A stretch of 64,000 bases of DNA, from assembly GCA_033032865.1 (NCBI GenBank), contig JAWHQI010000049.1, positions 4,836,001 through 4,900,000 on the forward strand, given 5' to 3'. Shown here one piece after another: positions 1-9,874 of the stretch. A program made the position numbers and the translations under genes. This stretch comes from Dactylorhiza incarnata. Its lineage: Eukaryota; Streptophyta; Magnoliopsida; Asparagales; Orchidaceae. A model generated the notes under the pieces. It ran no database searches, was not told where the DNA came from, and worked only from the letters and a program-made list of their open reading frames with translations. The first letter of the stretch is position 1. Every line of letters starts with the position of its first letter.

Positions 1-222
1 TTTCTCCTCTTCTTTTTAATTTATTTTTAGATTTCGGCGCCGCCGTCGCGGCGTAAACGTCGATATTCCGAAAAAAGGAAAGACTATTATTTTTATCATC
101 TCGATAGGTAGGATAATGGTTAGTTCCTCGAAGTACGAGTACTCGCGAATGCCTCTAAAGCGCCCGTCGAATTCTTATTGCATCGAGAAAGGCTTTTGTA
201 GAATTTCAATTTATTCATATCA
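1..222 (+). mobile_element. 3' end of an Athila/Tat-type LTR (fragment)
   Basis: The segment ends in ...atatca and is followed after six bases by a perfect tRNA-Asp-type primer-binding site, the order LTR-PBS seen at the 5' LTR of element F. The LTR sequence itself does not resemble the LTRs of A or F, so it belongs to a third family. The rest of the LTR lies left of the window and the internal region is missing after base 259. Confidence 0.6.
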
Positions 223-228
223 AGTTTT

Positions 229-246
229 TGGCGCCGTTGCCGGGGA
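229..246 (+). other. Primer-binding site, tRNA-Asp type
   Basis: tggcgccgttgccgggga is the 18-base complement of the 3' end of plant tRNA-Asp, the usual primer of Athila/Tat elements. It is identical to the PBS of element F at 51175. Only 13 further bases separate it from the LTR of element A. Confidence 0.8.
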
Positions 247-259
247 AAGTTTAAAAACT

Positions 260-1516
260 TGATATAGATTTTGCGGTTTTGAAATTTAAGCGAAGGATAA
301 AGATTTTTCTCCAAAACTATATTCGATTAAGGCAAGTGTACCTTATCGTCTATAGTATAGGATACTTAGGAATATCAAGGTCGTATTCCACGGGGCGCGT
401 TGATTACTTCTACTTCGAGGAAAATCACCATTATCTTATCGACGAAAATTTGAGGTTTGATTTGCTTAACTAAAATAAAGACAAAATGCAAGCTAAATGA
501 AAAGATTAAACGAAAATAAAAAGACTTAATGTTCAACCATAGTGGAGGGGGAAAAGGAAAGAAAAAAAATTGCATGAAAGGAAGAGTGCTTAAGGAAAAA
601 GAGAACATGAAAGAAAGAAAACTTAATTTAATTGAAAACCAAAATGATTACAAGCTTTAATTAAAGAGATTACAAGCTAGGAAGGAAAAGATTACAAGCT
701 TTAACTAACTATTGCATAAAACTAAGAAAAGGAAGAACATGAATTGAAAAGGAAGAACATGAAATTGAAAGGCATGAGAAAGCATTGAAAAACTTCACTA
801 ACAGCTCTAGCAGCACCTCCCCCACTCCAAAATTCTGAACCCTGGACTCAAGGAGAGCCTCTGAATTTATAGGAAAAAATTTCAAGTTACACGCCCTCGA
901 TCACGGGCGTGACCTAGGGCGTGACTGCACTATTCACATCGGATCCGGCAGTGGCGTGGGCTTTCTAGACGGCGCGGCGAAAAGTGGACATTACACGCCC
1001 GTGTACTTTTGGTCATGGGCGTGACTTTGGACGGCTGCATTAAATGCAGTGTGGGCTGGAATTCGGCGCGGCGCCGAAGCAGAGATCACGCGGGCAAGTC
1101 ACGACCGTGACATATGGGTCACAGGCGTGACTTAGGTTGACTTCTCGACAGCATCTCAATGTCTCGTCAGCAGCCAGGTGGGAAGATACTAATATTACAC
1201 GCCCCTAGTCACGGGCGTGACACTTGGTCACGGGCGTGACCAAGGGCGTGACTCGCTGTGGATTAGCTCAATTGGCACGACATCGACTCTGGACTGATCT
1301 TTAGGTTACACGCCCTTAGTCACGGGCGTGACTGAGGGCGTGTACTTGTCAATTTCTCCAATTTGTCCCAAAATTCTGCAAAAATTGAAATTAAGCTAAA
1401 TTAGAAACAGAATTTCAAAATAAACACTTATGACCTAGAAATGACATAAAAAGGAAAATACAAATTAAATATTTACAAAATTTTCTATTAAAAAATTATA
1501 AAAATACTACTTATCA
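260..1516 (-). repeat. 3' LTR of Athila A
   Basis: It pairs with 8618-9874 along its whole length with scattered substitutions and small indels. A TATA-like box reads on the minus strand at 863-871, and a cluster of CG-rich palindromes fills 888-1343. On its element-upstream side it has a normal PPT. On its downstream side the first bases, AGTTTTT on the minus strand, look like the LTR-PBS spacer rather than unrelated host DNA. Confidence 0.92.
888..1343. repeat. Palindrome cluster in Athila A 3' LTR
   Basis: At least seven copies of the core tcacgggcgtga and of half-sites (acgccc, gggcgtg) lie at irregular spacing. Several extend into longer inverted repeats such as cccttagtcacgggcgtgac. 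The same cluster occurs in the 5' LTR at 9249-9701. Confidence 0.85.
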
Positions 1517-1531
1517 AATACTCCCATACTT
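1517..1531 (-). other. Polypurine tract of Athila A
   Basis: On the minus strand AAGTATGGGAGTATT abuts the start of the 3' LTR. The PPT of element F (58501-58515) is nearly the same, AGTATGGGGGTGTT, which supports both the LTR boundary and the orientation. Confidence 0.8.
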
Positions 1532-3128
1532 GAGGTTTTGCTATTCCAGAGCAAAAGTGTGAGACATAATTTATAAGACATCCTTAAAAAAATTTTAATT
1601 TAAAACTAAAATTTCATTTAACCAAAAGTTAAGTTAATAGTAAATTCAAGGGGGAGTTAAGTCCTAAATTATGATGATGATTTGAAAAGAGGAAAATTGT
1701 TTAGGCAAAAACTTCTCAAGAAAATTAATTAGTTTGACAAAATTGTAGAAATTATAAAACTAAATTAAATTAAAATTATAAGAACTCTAACTTAAAAAAA
1801 ACTTAAGGAAAAGTAAATTACTAAATATTGCTCTCTCCATAATTTTCAACTAAAACTAAAACAATGATAATTGGCTAAGGGGGATTTCATAAAATTTGGC
1901 ATGAGAAGAGATCTTTGATTTGAGGTGATGATTTTTTTTTCCTCTCACATTTATATATTTTTTTCTCTCTTCTAATAACAACCCAAAATGTATATGGTTT
2001 AGGAGTAATGAATTTTATGCTGTTACTCCAGGCCATATAATCTTTTCAAATATTTTGGGTGCATATGTTTCAGGGAATAATGAATTTTATCCTCTTATTC
2101 CCATGACATATGATCTTTTAAACTTCATCATTTTTTATGCCACAAAGGGGGTAAGGAAGGGAAATAAATATAGCTAGCTTTAAATTATATTGAGAGCGAA
2201 TTCTAGTAACATTAAATTTCCTAATATCTAAAAAGTTAGAAGAAAATATAATTGAAATCTAAAGAGGTTTAGAAAATTTACTACAAAATGAAGCCATTTA
2301 AAAATAAAAAGAGAAGTCATGCTAAATAAATTCTCTAATCAATTTAAAATTATAAGATGATTCTTAAATCAAGATTACCTCAAATTTAAAATTAACAAAC
2401 TATGATAAGCAAAATATTAGCCAATTAAAAACTTAAACATGCTTATAAATATTCTCAACTAGATTTCTAAGAAATCACAAAAACAACAAATAGGAGAGGT
2501 ATAATATTTAATTTTTTTGTATTTTAAGTTTTTTCATATTTTTTTTTTGAATTTTGATATTATCTTTTTTTGGATTTTTGATAAGAAATAACCAAAAACA
2601 TATACTAAAAAACTAACAATTTTTTTGTTAATTCATGGACTTCCCGAGGTATACCCCGTGAAGGGTTCTCACGGTACTAGGAGGTGAGATGGGGTGAGGT
2701 CCCAAAAGTACCTTTCCAAGAATTAAATTTTTCTATTTTCTAGATTTTTTGAGTTTTTGGGTTTTACGAGTGCTAGAATAGAAGAAAACATAAGAAAATA
2801 TAAAAAAAATTGTTTTTAAAATTTTCTAATTTAACAACTATTTACAAAGAACTATTTACACCCCCATACTTAAAGTTAAACATTGTCCCCAATGTTTAAA
2901 ACTAAGTATGAAGTCAAAGAAAATAAAGTGCAAAACAAAAAGGAAAAGCATGATAAAAGAGAAGGAAGAAAGAGAAAGGGCTTCCCTGATTTTTTTGAAG
3001 TTTGCACGGGGAAGCGACGATTACCTACAAAATATGTTAAAGAACAAGAGAAAACAATAAAAGAATAACTTTGGGGTGCCTCCCAAAAGCGCTTTGTTTA
3101 AGGTCGCGTAGCTTGACCCACTTGCCGA
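1532..3128 (-). other. Non-coding 3' region of Athila A
   Basis: About 1.6 kb of AT-rich DNA lies between the end of pol and the PPT, where some Athila elements carry an envelope-like ORF. I see no such ORF on either strand. The stretch contains the approximately 85-bp shared module at 2637-2720 and long homopolymer-rich segments. Confidence 0.7.
2637..2720 (-). repeat. 85-bp shared module, copy in Athila A
   Basis: In the element's sense direction it starts ggaaaggtac and ends cgggaagtcc. It aligns end to end with copies in Athila F (51275-51358, 57063-57144) and in the Tekay B LTR (21148-21233, 60882-60966). The most constant blocks are the two ends and an internal ctagtacc. Confidence 0.7.
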
Positions 3129-6100
3129 TCATATTATAGGTTGAAATACAATCAAATCACTCTTTTCATTAGTTAACTCTTCCGGAAGATATAATTTAAG
3201 GCGGTGCCCGTTAACTTTGAAGGTACCTTTTTCCGGGTGGGAAATTAAAATTTTCCCATAGGACCAAACCTCTTTAACAATAAAGGGTCTGGACCCTCGG
3301 GATTTTAGTTTTCCCGGAAAAAGGCGAAGGCGGGAATTATAAAGGAGGACGAGATCGCCCGACGAAAAAGTTTTTGGAAATTTTATATGCTTATCGTGAT
3401 AAAACTTTGTTCGCTCCTTATATAATTTATTGCTCTCATACGCATTCGCTCGCCACTCATCTAATTCGTTCATTTGGAATTTTCTTTGTTCTCCCGCTAG
3501 AGTGGAATCGGGGTTTAAAAATTTAAGCGCCCAAAATGCGCGGTGTTATAATTCGACCGAAAGGTGGCAAGCCTTGCCATAAACCATTCGATACGGTGTA
3601 CAACCGATAACGGTCTTGTACGCCGTTCGATAGGCCCATAGCGCGTCATCGAGCTTTATTGCCCAATCCTTCCGATTAATAGAAACTGTTTTTTCTAAAA
3701 TCCGTTTTAATTCTCGATTAACAACTTCGACTTGGCCGCTCGTTTGTGGGTTATATGAGGTGGATAATTTGTGCGTGACACCATATTTTGCTAAAATTTT
3801 TGTAAATTGACTATTGCAAAAATGGGTGCCCCGATCACTCACAATAGCGCGCGGCGTGCCAAATCTAGAAAATAATTTTTTTAAGAAATTAACGATGACT
3901 CGCGCATCGTTGGTGGGGAGAGCTTGCGCTTCCGCCCACCTCGATGCGTAGTCGACCGCCACTAGAATATATTTATTTGAAAAAGAGGGAGGGAAAGGAC
4001 CAACAAAATCGATACCCCAGAGGTCGAAAATTTCGCATTCTAAGAAAATGTTTTGGGGCATCTCATCCCGGCGAGAGATGTTACCCGACCGCTGGCAGCT
4101 GTCGCAAGTACTCACAAGGGTGTGAGTAACTTTGAAGAGCGTAGGCCAATAAAAGCCCGCCTCCAGCACCTTCCTCGTGGTTCGGTTCGAATGATAATGA
4201 CCACCGGTGGGTCCCTCATGACAATGACGTAAAATTTTAAGGCCTTCCTCACTTGAAACACATCTTCTCACAACCTGGTCTGCACATACACGGAATAAAA
4301 AGGGGTCCTCCCAGAAGTAATTCTTTAAATCAGAAAAAATTTCTTCTTTTGCTGACTCGAGAATTCTTTTGGCAGGACCCGGGCTACTAAATAGTTAGCT
4401 AAATCCGCAAACCAGGGGGTAGAAGATGAATTAATATTTTTGAGAGCTAGGAGGAGCTCTTCGGGAAATTTATCGTTAATGTCGGCCTCTATTAATGCTT
4501 CCGAGGAGGGATTTTCTAAACGAGAAAGGTGATCGGCCGCCAAGTTTTCGGCTCCTCTTTTATCCCGAATCTCTAAGTCAAACTCCTGCAAGAGGAGGAT
4601 CCATCGCAAAAGACGAGGCTTGGCGTCCGATTTACTCAAGAGATACCTAAGCGCGGAGTGATCTGTGAAGACGATAACTTTTGAGAGAGTGATATACGAC
4701 CTAAACTTATCGAAGGCGAAAACGATTGCTAGAAGTTCCTTCTCGGTCGTGGTGTAGTTTGCTTATGCCGACATGAGTGTTTTGCTCGCATAATAGATCG
4801 GGTGAAAATACATACTCACTCGTTGGCCTAAAACGGCACCAACCGCAATATCACTCGCGTCGCACATGATTTCAAAAGGGAGCGACCAATCTGGGGAGAC
4901 TAGAATTGGGGAGTTTATAAGTTTTTCTTTGATAAGTTGAAAGGCTAAATGGCATTCATCGTTAAAAAGAAAAGATGATTCTTTTTTGAGAAGATGGGTT
5001 AACGACTTTATGATTTTGGAAAAAATTTGTATAAAGCGCTGATAGAACCCAGCGTGGCCTAGGAAACTCCTAATAGCTTTTACGTTTGTTGGAGGGGGGA
5101 GCTTTTCAATTACTTCGATTTTGGCCCTATCGACCTCGATCCCCTTGCCCGAAATTTTATGGCCAAGGACTAGTCCTTCCTTGACCATAAAATGACATTT
5201 TTCCCAATTAAGCGCTAAATTCATTTCCTCACATCGCTGCAACACGCGCTCGAGATTTTTTAAACAGTTTTCAAATGAACTTCCCTATACAGAGAAGTCG
5301 TCCATAAATACTTCCATCACCTCCTCTACTAACTCGTCAAATATTGCCAGCATACATCTTTGGAATATAGCTGGCGCGTTACAAAGACCGAATGGCATCC
5401 TTCGATAAGCGAAGGTGCCAAAGGGACAAATGAAAGTAGTTTTCTCTTGATCGTTGGGCGAAATTGGGATTTGGAAGTATCCCGGCAAACCATTGAGAAA
5501 ACAGTAGTAGGAGTGACCCAAGAGGCGCTCTAAAATTTGGTCGATAAATGGTAGAGGGAAGTGATCCTTACGGGTGGCATCATTTAGTTTCCGATAGTCG
5601 ATGCACATCCGCCAACCCGTAACAGTGTGGGTTGGGATCAATTCGTTATTTTCTTTCGCAACTACCGTGACACCACCTTTCTTTGGCACGACTTGTACTG
5701 GGCTAACCCAAGTACTGTCTGATATCGGGTAGATGATTCCCACGTCCAGAAGTTTTATAACTTCTTCCTTAACGACTTCTTTCATGTTCGGGTTTAGTCG
5801 TCGTTGAGGCTGGACTGAGTTGCGGGAATTTTCTTCAAGAAAGATTTTATGAGTGCAGAAAGATGGGTTTATACCCTTAATATCAGATAATTGCCACGCA
5901 ATTGCGTGGCGGTGCTTTCTTAAGACTATAGTCAACTCAGAAATTTCTGAGTTGCTAAGATCGGATGAAATGATGACGGGTAGCTTAGACTCTTTTTCCA
6001 AAAACAAGTATTTAAGGTTAGGGGGGAGTTGTTTCAACTCTAATTCGGGTGGTTCTTCATAAGAAGTCTTGATTTTTAATTTTTCTAACAGTAATGGTTC

Positions 6101-6775
6101 GGGTGGTGTGGGGTGAGAAACTTCTTCTTCATCATAAAAGAGCTCTACGGGCTCGGAATCACTACTCGCCGATGAAACTAACTCGAGGGATGAATCGAAC
6201 TCACAACACTCTTCCAAGTAAAAACACGAATCATCATTTTCTAGTGTGTTCCGCATCGAGGAATTTATTCCGAAGGTAACTTCATCGTCTCCAACCCATA
6301 GGAGGAGCTTTCCGTTACTTAAGTCTATAATAGAGCGCGAGGTGGCAAGGAAGGGGCGACCGAGTATGAGGGATACTTCGGCATCCTCTTCGATGTCAAG
6401 AATGACAAAATCCACCGGGAAGATGAATTTGTCAACCTTGACGAGCACGTCCTCCACTATTCCAATAGGATATTTTAAAGAATGATCCGCTAATTGGATA
6501 CTCATTCGAGTGGGCCTTGGATTTCCTAGACCTAGCTTTTTGAACAAAGAAAACGGCATAAGGTTGATGCTTGCTCCAAGATCCGCTAAGGCGTGTTTTA
6601 CTAACGAATTGCCAAATAGACATGGGATGGAAAACCGTCCCAGGTCATTTGCTTTTTTAGGCAATTTGATGAATACAACCGCGGAGCATTCTGCGTTTAA
6701 AGAAATATGCAAAATATCTTCTAACTTTTTCTTATTGGAGAGCAACTCCTTAAGATATTTCGCATATTTAGGCAT
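3129..6775 (-). pseudogene. Athila A pol: protease, RT, RNase H, integrase (broken)
   Basis: Reading leftwards: an aspartic protease region with DLGASINLMPFSLFKKLG (about 6600-6530); reverse transcriptase with the FMDDFSV catalytic box near 5290; RNase H with CDASD near 4860; the tail with DHLSRLEN near 4520; and integrase 4271-3129. In integrase the HHCC finger ends CDSCQR and the catalytic triad is visible ([24 protein letters not shown]). Breaks are in-frame stops at about 5282, 4760 and 3543 and a frameshift near 4325, before the integrase finger. The last segment (3473-3129) is the integrase C-terminal domain ending near the LTR-proximal non-coding region. These enzymes would copy element RNA into DNA and insert it. 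The stops make this copy non-functional. Confidence 0.9.
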
Positions 6776-8455
6776 TTGTGAGATAGCCTCGCAGAAAGGT
6801 ACATTAATATGGATTTGTTTTAAAACATCTAAAATTTTTTTATAATTTTTTTCGGTGCTTTCATTTTTAAATTTAGATGGATACGGAATATTAGAAGTAG
6901 GAGCGCGCGGATTTAAAATAGAAGTGTGCAGAGCTATCGTAGCAGGAAAATTCGAAGATGAATAAATATGAGGAGGAGGATAGGAAATTACCTTGGTTTC
7001 GTCCTATTTTTGAACCACCTCCTTCCCGCTTCAGAGTGTAATCGCGTGCGCGCTCTCCTTTGGATTTTGCTCGGTATTCCCCGGTAGTGCTCCTTGTTGA
7101 CGCTCAGAAATCATCTTTGCGAGCTGGCCCACTTGATTCTCTAAATTTTTGATCGATCCGGTAAGGTTCCGGATGTTCGTTTCATTTGTAGCAAAATATT
7201 TTGCAAAAACCTCTTCAAGCGGAGAGAGTTTTTGCTGTTACGGTGGAAAACCGGGTGGATTAAAATTTTGAGAAATCAAATTTGGAGGCGGAGTTAAGTT
7301 AAGAAGTTGATTAGGGGGAGGTTGATTAAAATTCATAGGACGCTGAGCATTTCCTTGGTTGCTCCATGAGAAATTCGGATGATTCCTATAACCCGCATTT
7401 TATGTGTTGTTATACGGAGCGGTGTTGGGGTTATAGGATGGCCGAGGCGGATTTCCCATGTAGTCAACATGTTCTTCAATTAAAACGTTATTAGCCCAAG
7501 GAGGAGTGGCGGAGGAAGCAGACATCTCCGCCACTTGCTTTGTTAAGCGCTCAACTTGTAAAGCCAAATTCGCATTTGCGTCTATTTCAAAAATTCCGGC
7601 CGGCTTATTAGGCCGCGCTCGAGGCATGTTCCATTGATACGCATTTGTGGCCATCTCTTCGAAAAGCTCTTGAGCGGCGACAGGGGTTTTGTTATTTAAT
7701 GTCCCCCGGTGGCCGCATCAATCATTTGCCTCGTTTGGAGATTTAAGCCATTATAAAATATTTGCACTTGTTGCCAAGTGGCAATTGCGTGGCTAGGGCA
7801 TCGACGCAAAAGCTCCTTGAAGCGCTCCCATGTGTCATAGAGAGTCTCCGAGTCAATTTGCATGAACGACGCAATATCCGTGCGCAATTTAGCGGTCTTT
7901 GAAGGCGGGAAATATTTATTGAGAAATTTTTCCGCCATTTCGGCCCATGTAGTGATGGATCCCCTAGGTAGGGAGCCCAGCCACTGCTTGGCCTTAGACC
8001 GCAAAGAAAAACGAAAAACACGTAATCGAATGGAGTCATCGGTGACGCCATTGATCTTAAAAGTGTCGCAAATTTCAAGAAAGTAAGAAATATGTGAATT
8101 TGGATCCTCGTCCGGTTGACCATCAAAGGTCACCGATTGTTGCACCATTTGTATGATGCTGGACTTGATCTCAAAATTATTGTTTGACACCGTGGGGCGA
8201 ACAATACTCGATTGTGTGCCTTCCAAATTCGGCCGCGCATAATAGGACATGGTCCGTTGCGCGTCCTCATCAGGATTTGGCTCGTTAATTAAGATTAGGA
8301 GGATTAAGATTATGATCCATATTCGCTATGTTAGTGTCCCCGATCGACTCTTTGGATTCTACTTGATTTCCCTGATCACGAGAACGGTGATGCCTCAAAA
8401 GGGTTCGCTCGATCTCCGGATCAAAAGGAAGAATCGAAGTGCTACCTCGGGTCAT
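6776..8455 (-). pseudogene. Athila A gag and gag-protease linker (broken)
   Basis: A start codon at 8455 opens MTRG..., matching the start of the Athila F gag. The core retrotransposon-gag domain (about 8190-7700) shows WLGSLPRGSITTWAEM and FYNGLNLQTRQMIDAA, which align with F. Gag forms the virus-like particle. The reading frame shifts between 8455 and 8250 and again at 7696, where a base is missing beside a run of G. Further stops lie near 7400, 7236 and 7003 in the proline/asparagine-rich linker. No CCHC zinc knuckle is visible, as in F. Confidence 0.85.
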
Positions 8456-8593
8456 ACACTAAAAAGAGAAGAAAGGAAGAAGAAAAACTAAAAAAAAAAT
8501 TTCTTTTTTTTTAGATTTAGAAAAAGCAAAATAAAATAAAAAGAAACATGATAAAATTAATAGCTATCCTCTTTTCAAAATATCCACGCAAAA

Positions 8594-8611
8594 TCCCCGG
8601 CAACAGAGCCA
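8594..8611 (-). other. Primer-binding site of Athila A (diverged)
   Basis: On the minus strand TGGCTCTGTTGCCGGGGA follows the 5' LTR after six bases. It differs at two positions from the tRNA-Asp complement seen at 229 and 51175. The two changes lie in the 5' third of the site, so pairing would be weakened. The leader from here to gag (8456-8593) is A-rich and has no other feature. Confidence 0.8.
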
Positions 8612-9223
8612 AAAACATGATATAGGTTTTGCGGTTTTGAAATTTAAGCGAAGGTTAATGATTTTTCTCCAAAACTATATTTGATTAAGGCAAGTGTACC
8701 TTATCGTCTATAGTATAGGATATTTAAGAATATCAAGGTCGTATTCCACGGGGCACATTGATTACTTCTACTTCGAGGAAAATCACCATTATCTTATCGA
8801 CGAAAATTTGAGGTTTGATTTGCATAACTAAAATAAAGACAAAATGCAAGCTAAATGAAAAGATTAAACGAAAATAAAAAAGAATTAATGTTCAACCATA
8901 TTGGAGGAGGAAAAGGAAAGAAAAATAATTGCATGAAATGAAGAGTGCTTAAGGAAAAAGAGAACATGAAAGAAAGAAAACTTAATTTTATTGAAAACCA
9001 AAATGATTACAAGCTTTAATTAAAGAGATTACAAGCTAGGAAGGAAAAGATTACAAGCTTTAACTAACTATTGCATAAAACTAAGAACTAGCACATTACA
9101 TGAATTGAAAAGGAAGAACATGAAATTGAAAGGCATGAGAAAGCATTGAAAAACTTCACTAACAGCTCTAGCAGCACCTCCCCCACTCCAAAATTCTGAA
9201 CCCTGGACTCAAGGAGAGCCTCT

Positions 9224-9232
9224 GAATTTATA
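9224..9232 (-). promoter_or_regulatory. TATA-like box of Athila A 5' LTR
   Basis: TATAAATTC on the minus strand lies 16 bp downstream of the last palindrome of the cluster at 9249-9701. Athila F has TATTTAAAG 15 bp downstream of its own cluster. The same position in two diverged families makes this a plausible core promoter. No transcription start can be read. Confidence 0.5.
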
Positions 9233-9248
9233 GGCAAAAATTTCAAGT

Positions 9249-9701
9249 TACACGCCCTCGGTCACGGGCGTGACCTAGGGACTGCACTATTCACATCAGA
9301 TCCGACAGCGGCGTGGGCTTTCTGGACGGCGCGGCGAAAAGTGGACATTACACGCCTGTGTAATTTTGGTCACGGGCGTGACTTTGGACGGATGCATTAA
9401 CTGCAGCGTGGGCTGGAATTCGGTGCGTCGGCGAAGCAGAGATCACGCGGGCAAGTCACGGCCTTGACATGTGGGTCACGGGCGTGACTTAGGTTGACTT
9501 CTCGACAGCATCTCAACGTCTTGTCAGCAGCCAGCTGGGAAGATTCTAATATTACACGCCCCTAGTCACGGGCGTGACACTTGGTCACGGGCGTGACCGA
9601 GGGCGTGACTCACTGTGGACTAGCTCAATTGGTGCGGCATCGACTCTAGACTGATCTTTAGGTTACACGCCCTTGGTCACGGGCGTGACTGAGGGCGCGT
9701 A
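9249..9701. repeat. Palindrome cluster in Athila A 5' LTR
   Basis: Repeated ggtcacgggcgtgacc-type palindromes and half-sites, the counterpart of 888-1343. A 6-base loss near 9278 removes part of one unit relative to the 3' LTR, so copy number drifts. Confidence 0.85.
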
Positions 9702-9874
9702 CTTGTCAATTTCTCCAATTTGTCCCAAAATTCTGGAAAAATTTAAATTAAGCTAAATTAGAAACAGAATTTCAAAATAAACACTTATGACCTAGAAATG
9801 ACATAAAAAAGGAAAATACAAATTAAATATTTACAAAATTTTCTATTAAAAAGTTATAAAAATACTACTTATCA

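Larger units (their letters stand above)
260..9874 (-). mobile_element. Athila-type Ty3 retrotransposon A, full-length, mutated
   Basis: Two 1257-bp LTRs (260-1516, 8618-9874) beginning TGAT and ending ATCA flank PBS, gag, protease-RT-RNase H-integrase and a PPT, all reading on the minus strand. The protease motif DLGAS and the RT motif FMDD point to the Athila lineage. There is no 5-bp TSD: aaact precedes the left LTR and catct follows the right one. The right flank is CACTA transposase coding sequence and the left flank is another LTR/PBS, so one flank has been lost or rearranged after insertion. Confidence 0.9.
8618..9874 (-). repeat. 5' LTR of Athila A
   Basis: Exactly 1257 bp, the same length as the 3' LTR, with TG...CA ends. 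The palindrome cluster is at 9249-9701. The right boundary falls inside CACTA transposase coding sequence: the DUF4216-like reading frame is cut immediately after its YYGAID motif. Confidence 0.93.

Noticed and set aside
229..246. tRNA gene
   Set aside because: Only the 18 bases complementary to the tRNA-Asp 3' end are present. No cloverleaf can be formed from the neighbours; it is a primer-binding site.
260..264. TSD for Athila A
   Set aside because: The 5 bases before the left LTR (aaact) and after the right LTR (catct) share only part of their sequence, and the flanks belong to different elements.
888..1343. Direct repeats with spacers, resembling a CRISPR array
   Set aside because: Spacing is irregular, the repeats are palindromic words inside an LTR and recur in both LTR copies, and the DNA is plant nuclear.
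1532..3128. Envelope-like ORF of Athila elements
   Set aside because: No frame longer than about 60 codons with membrane features exists here or in the corresponding region of F (56711-58515).
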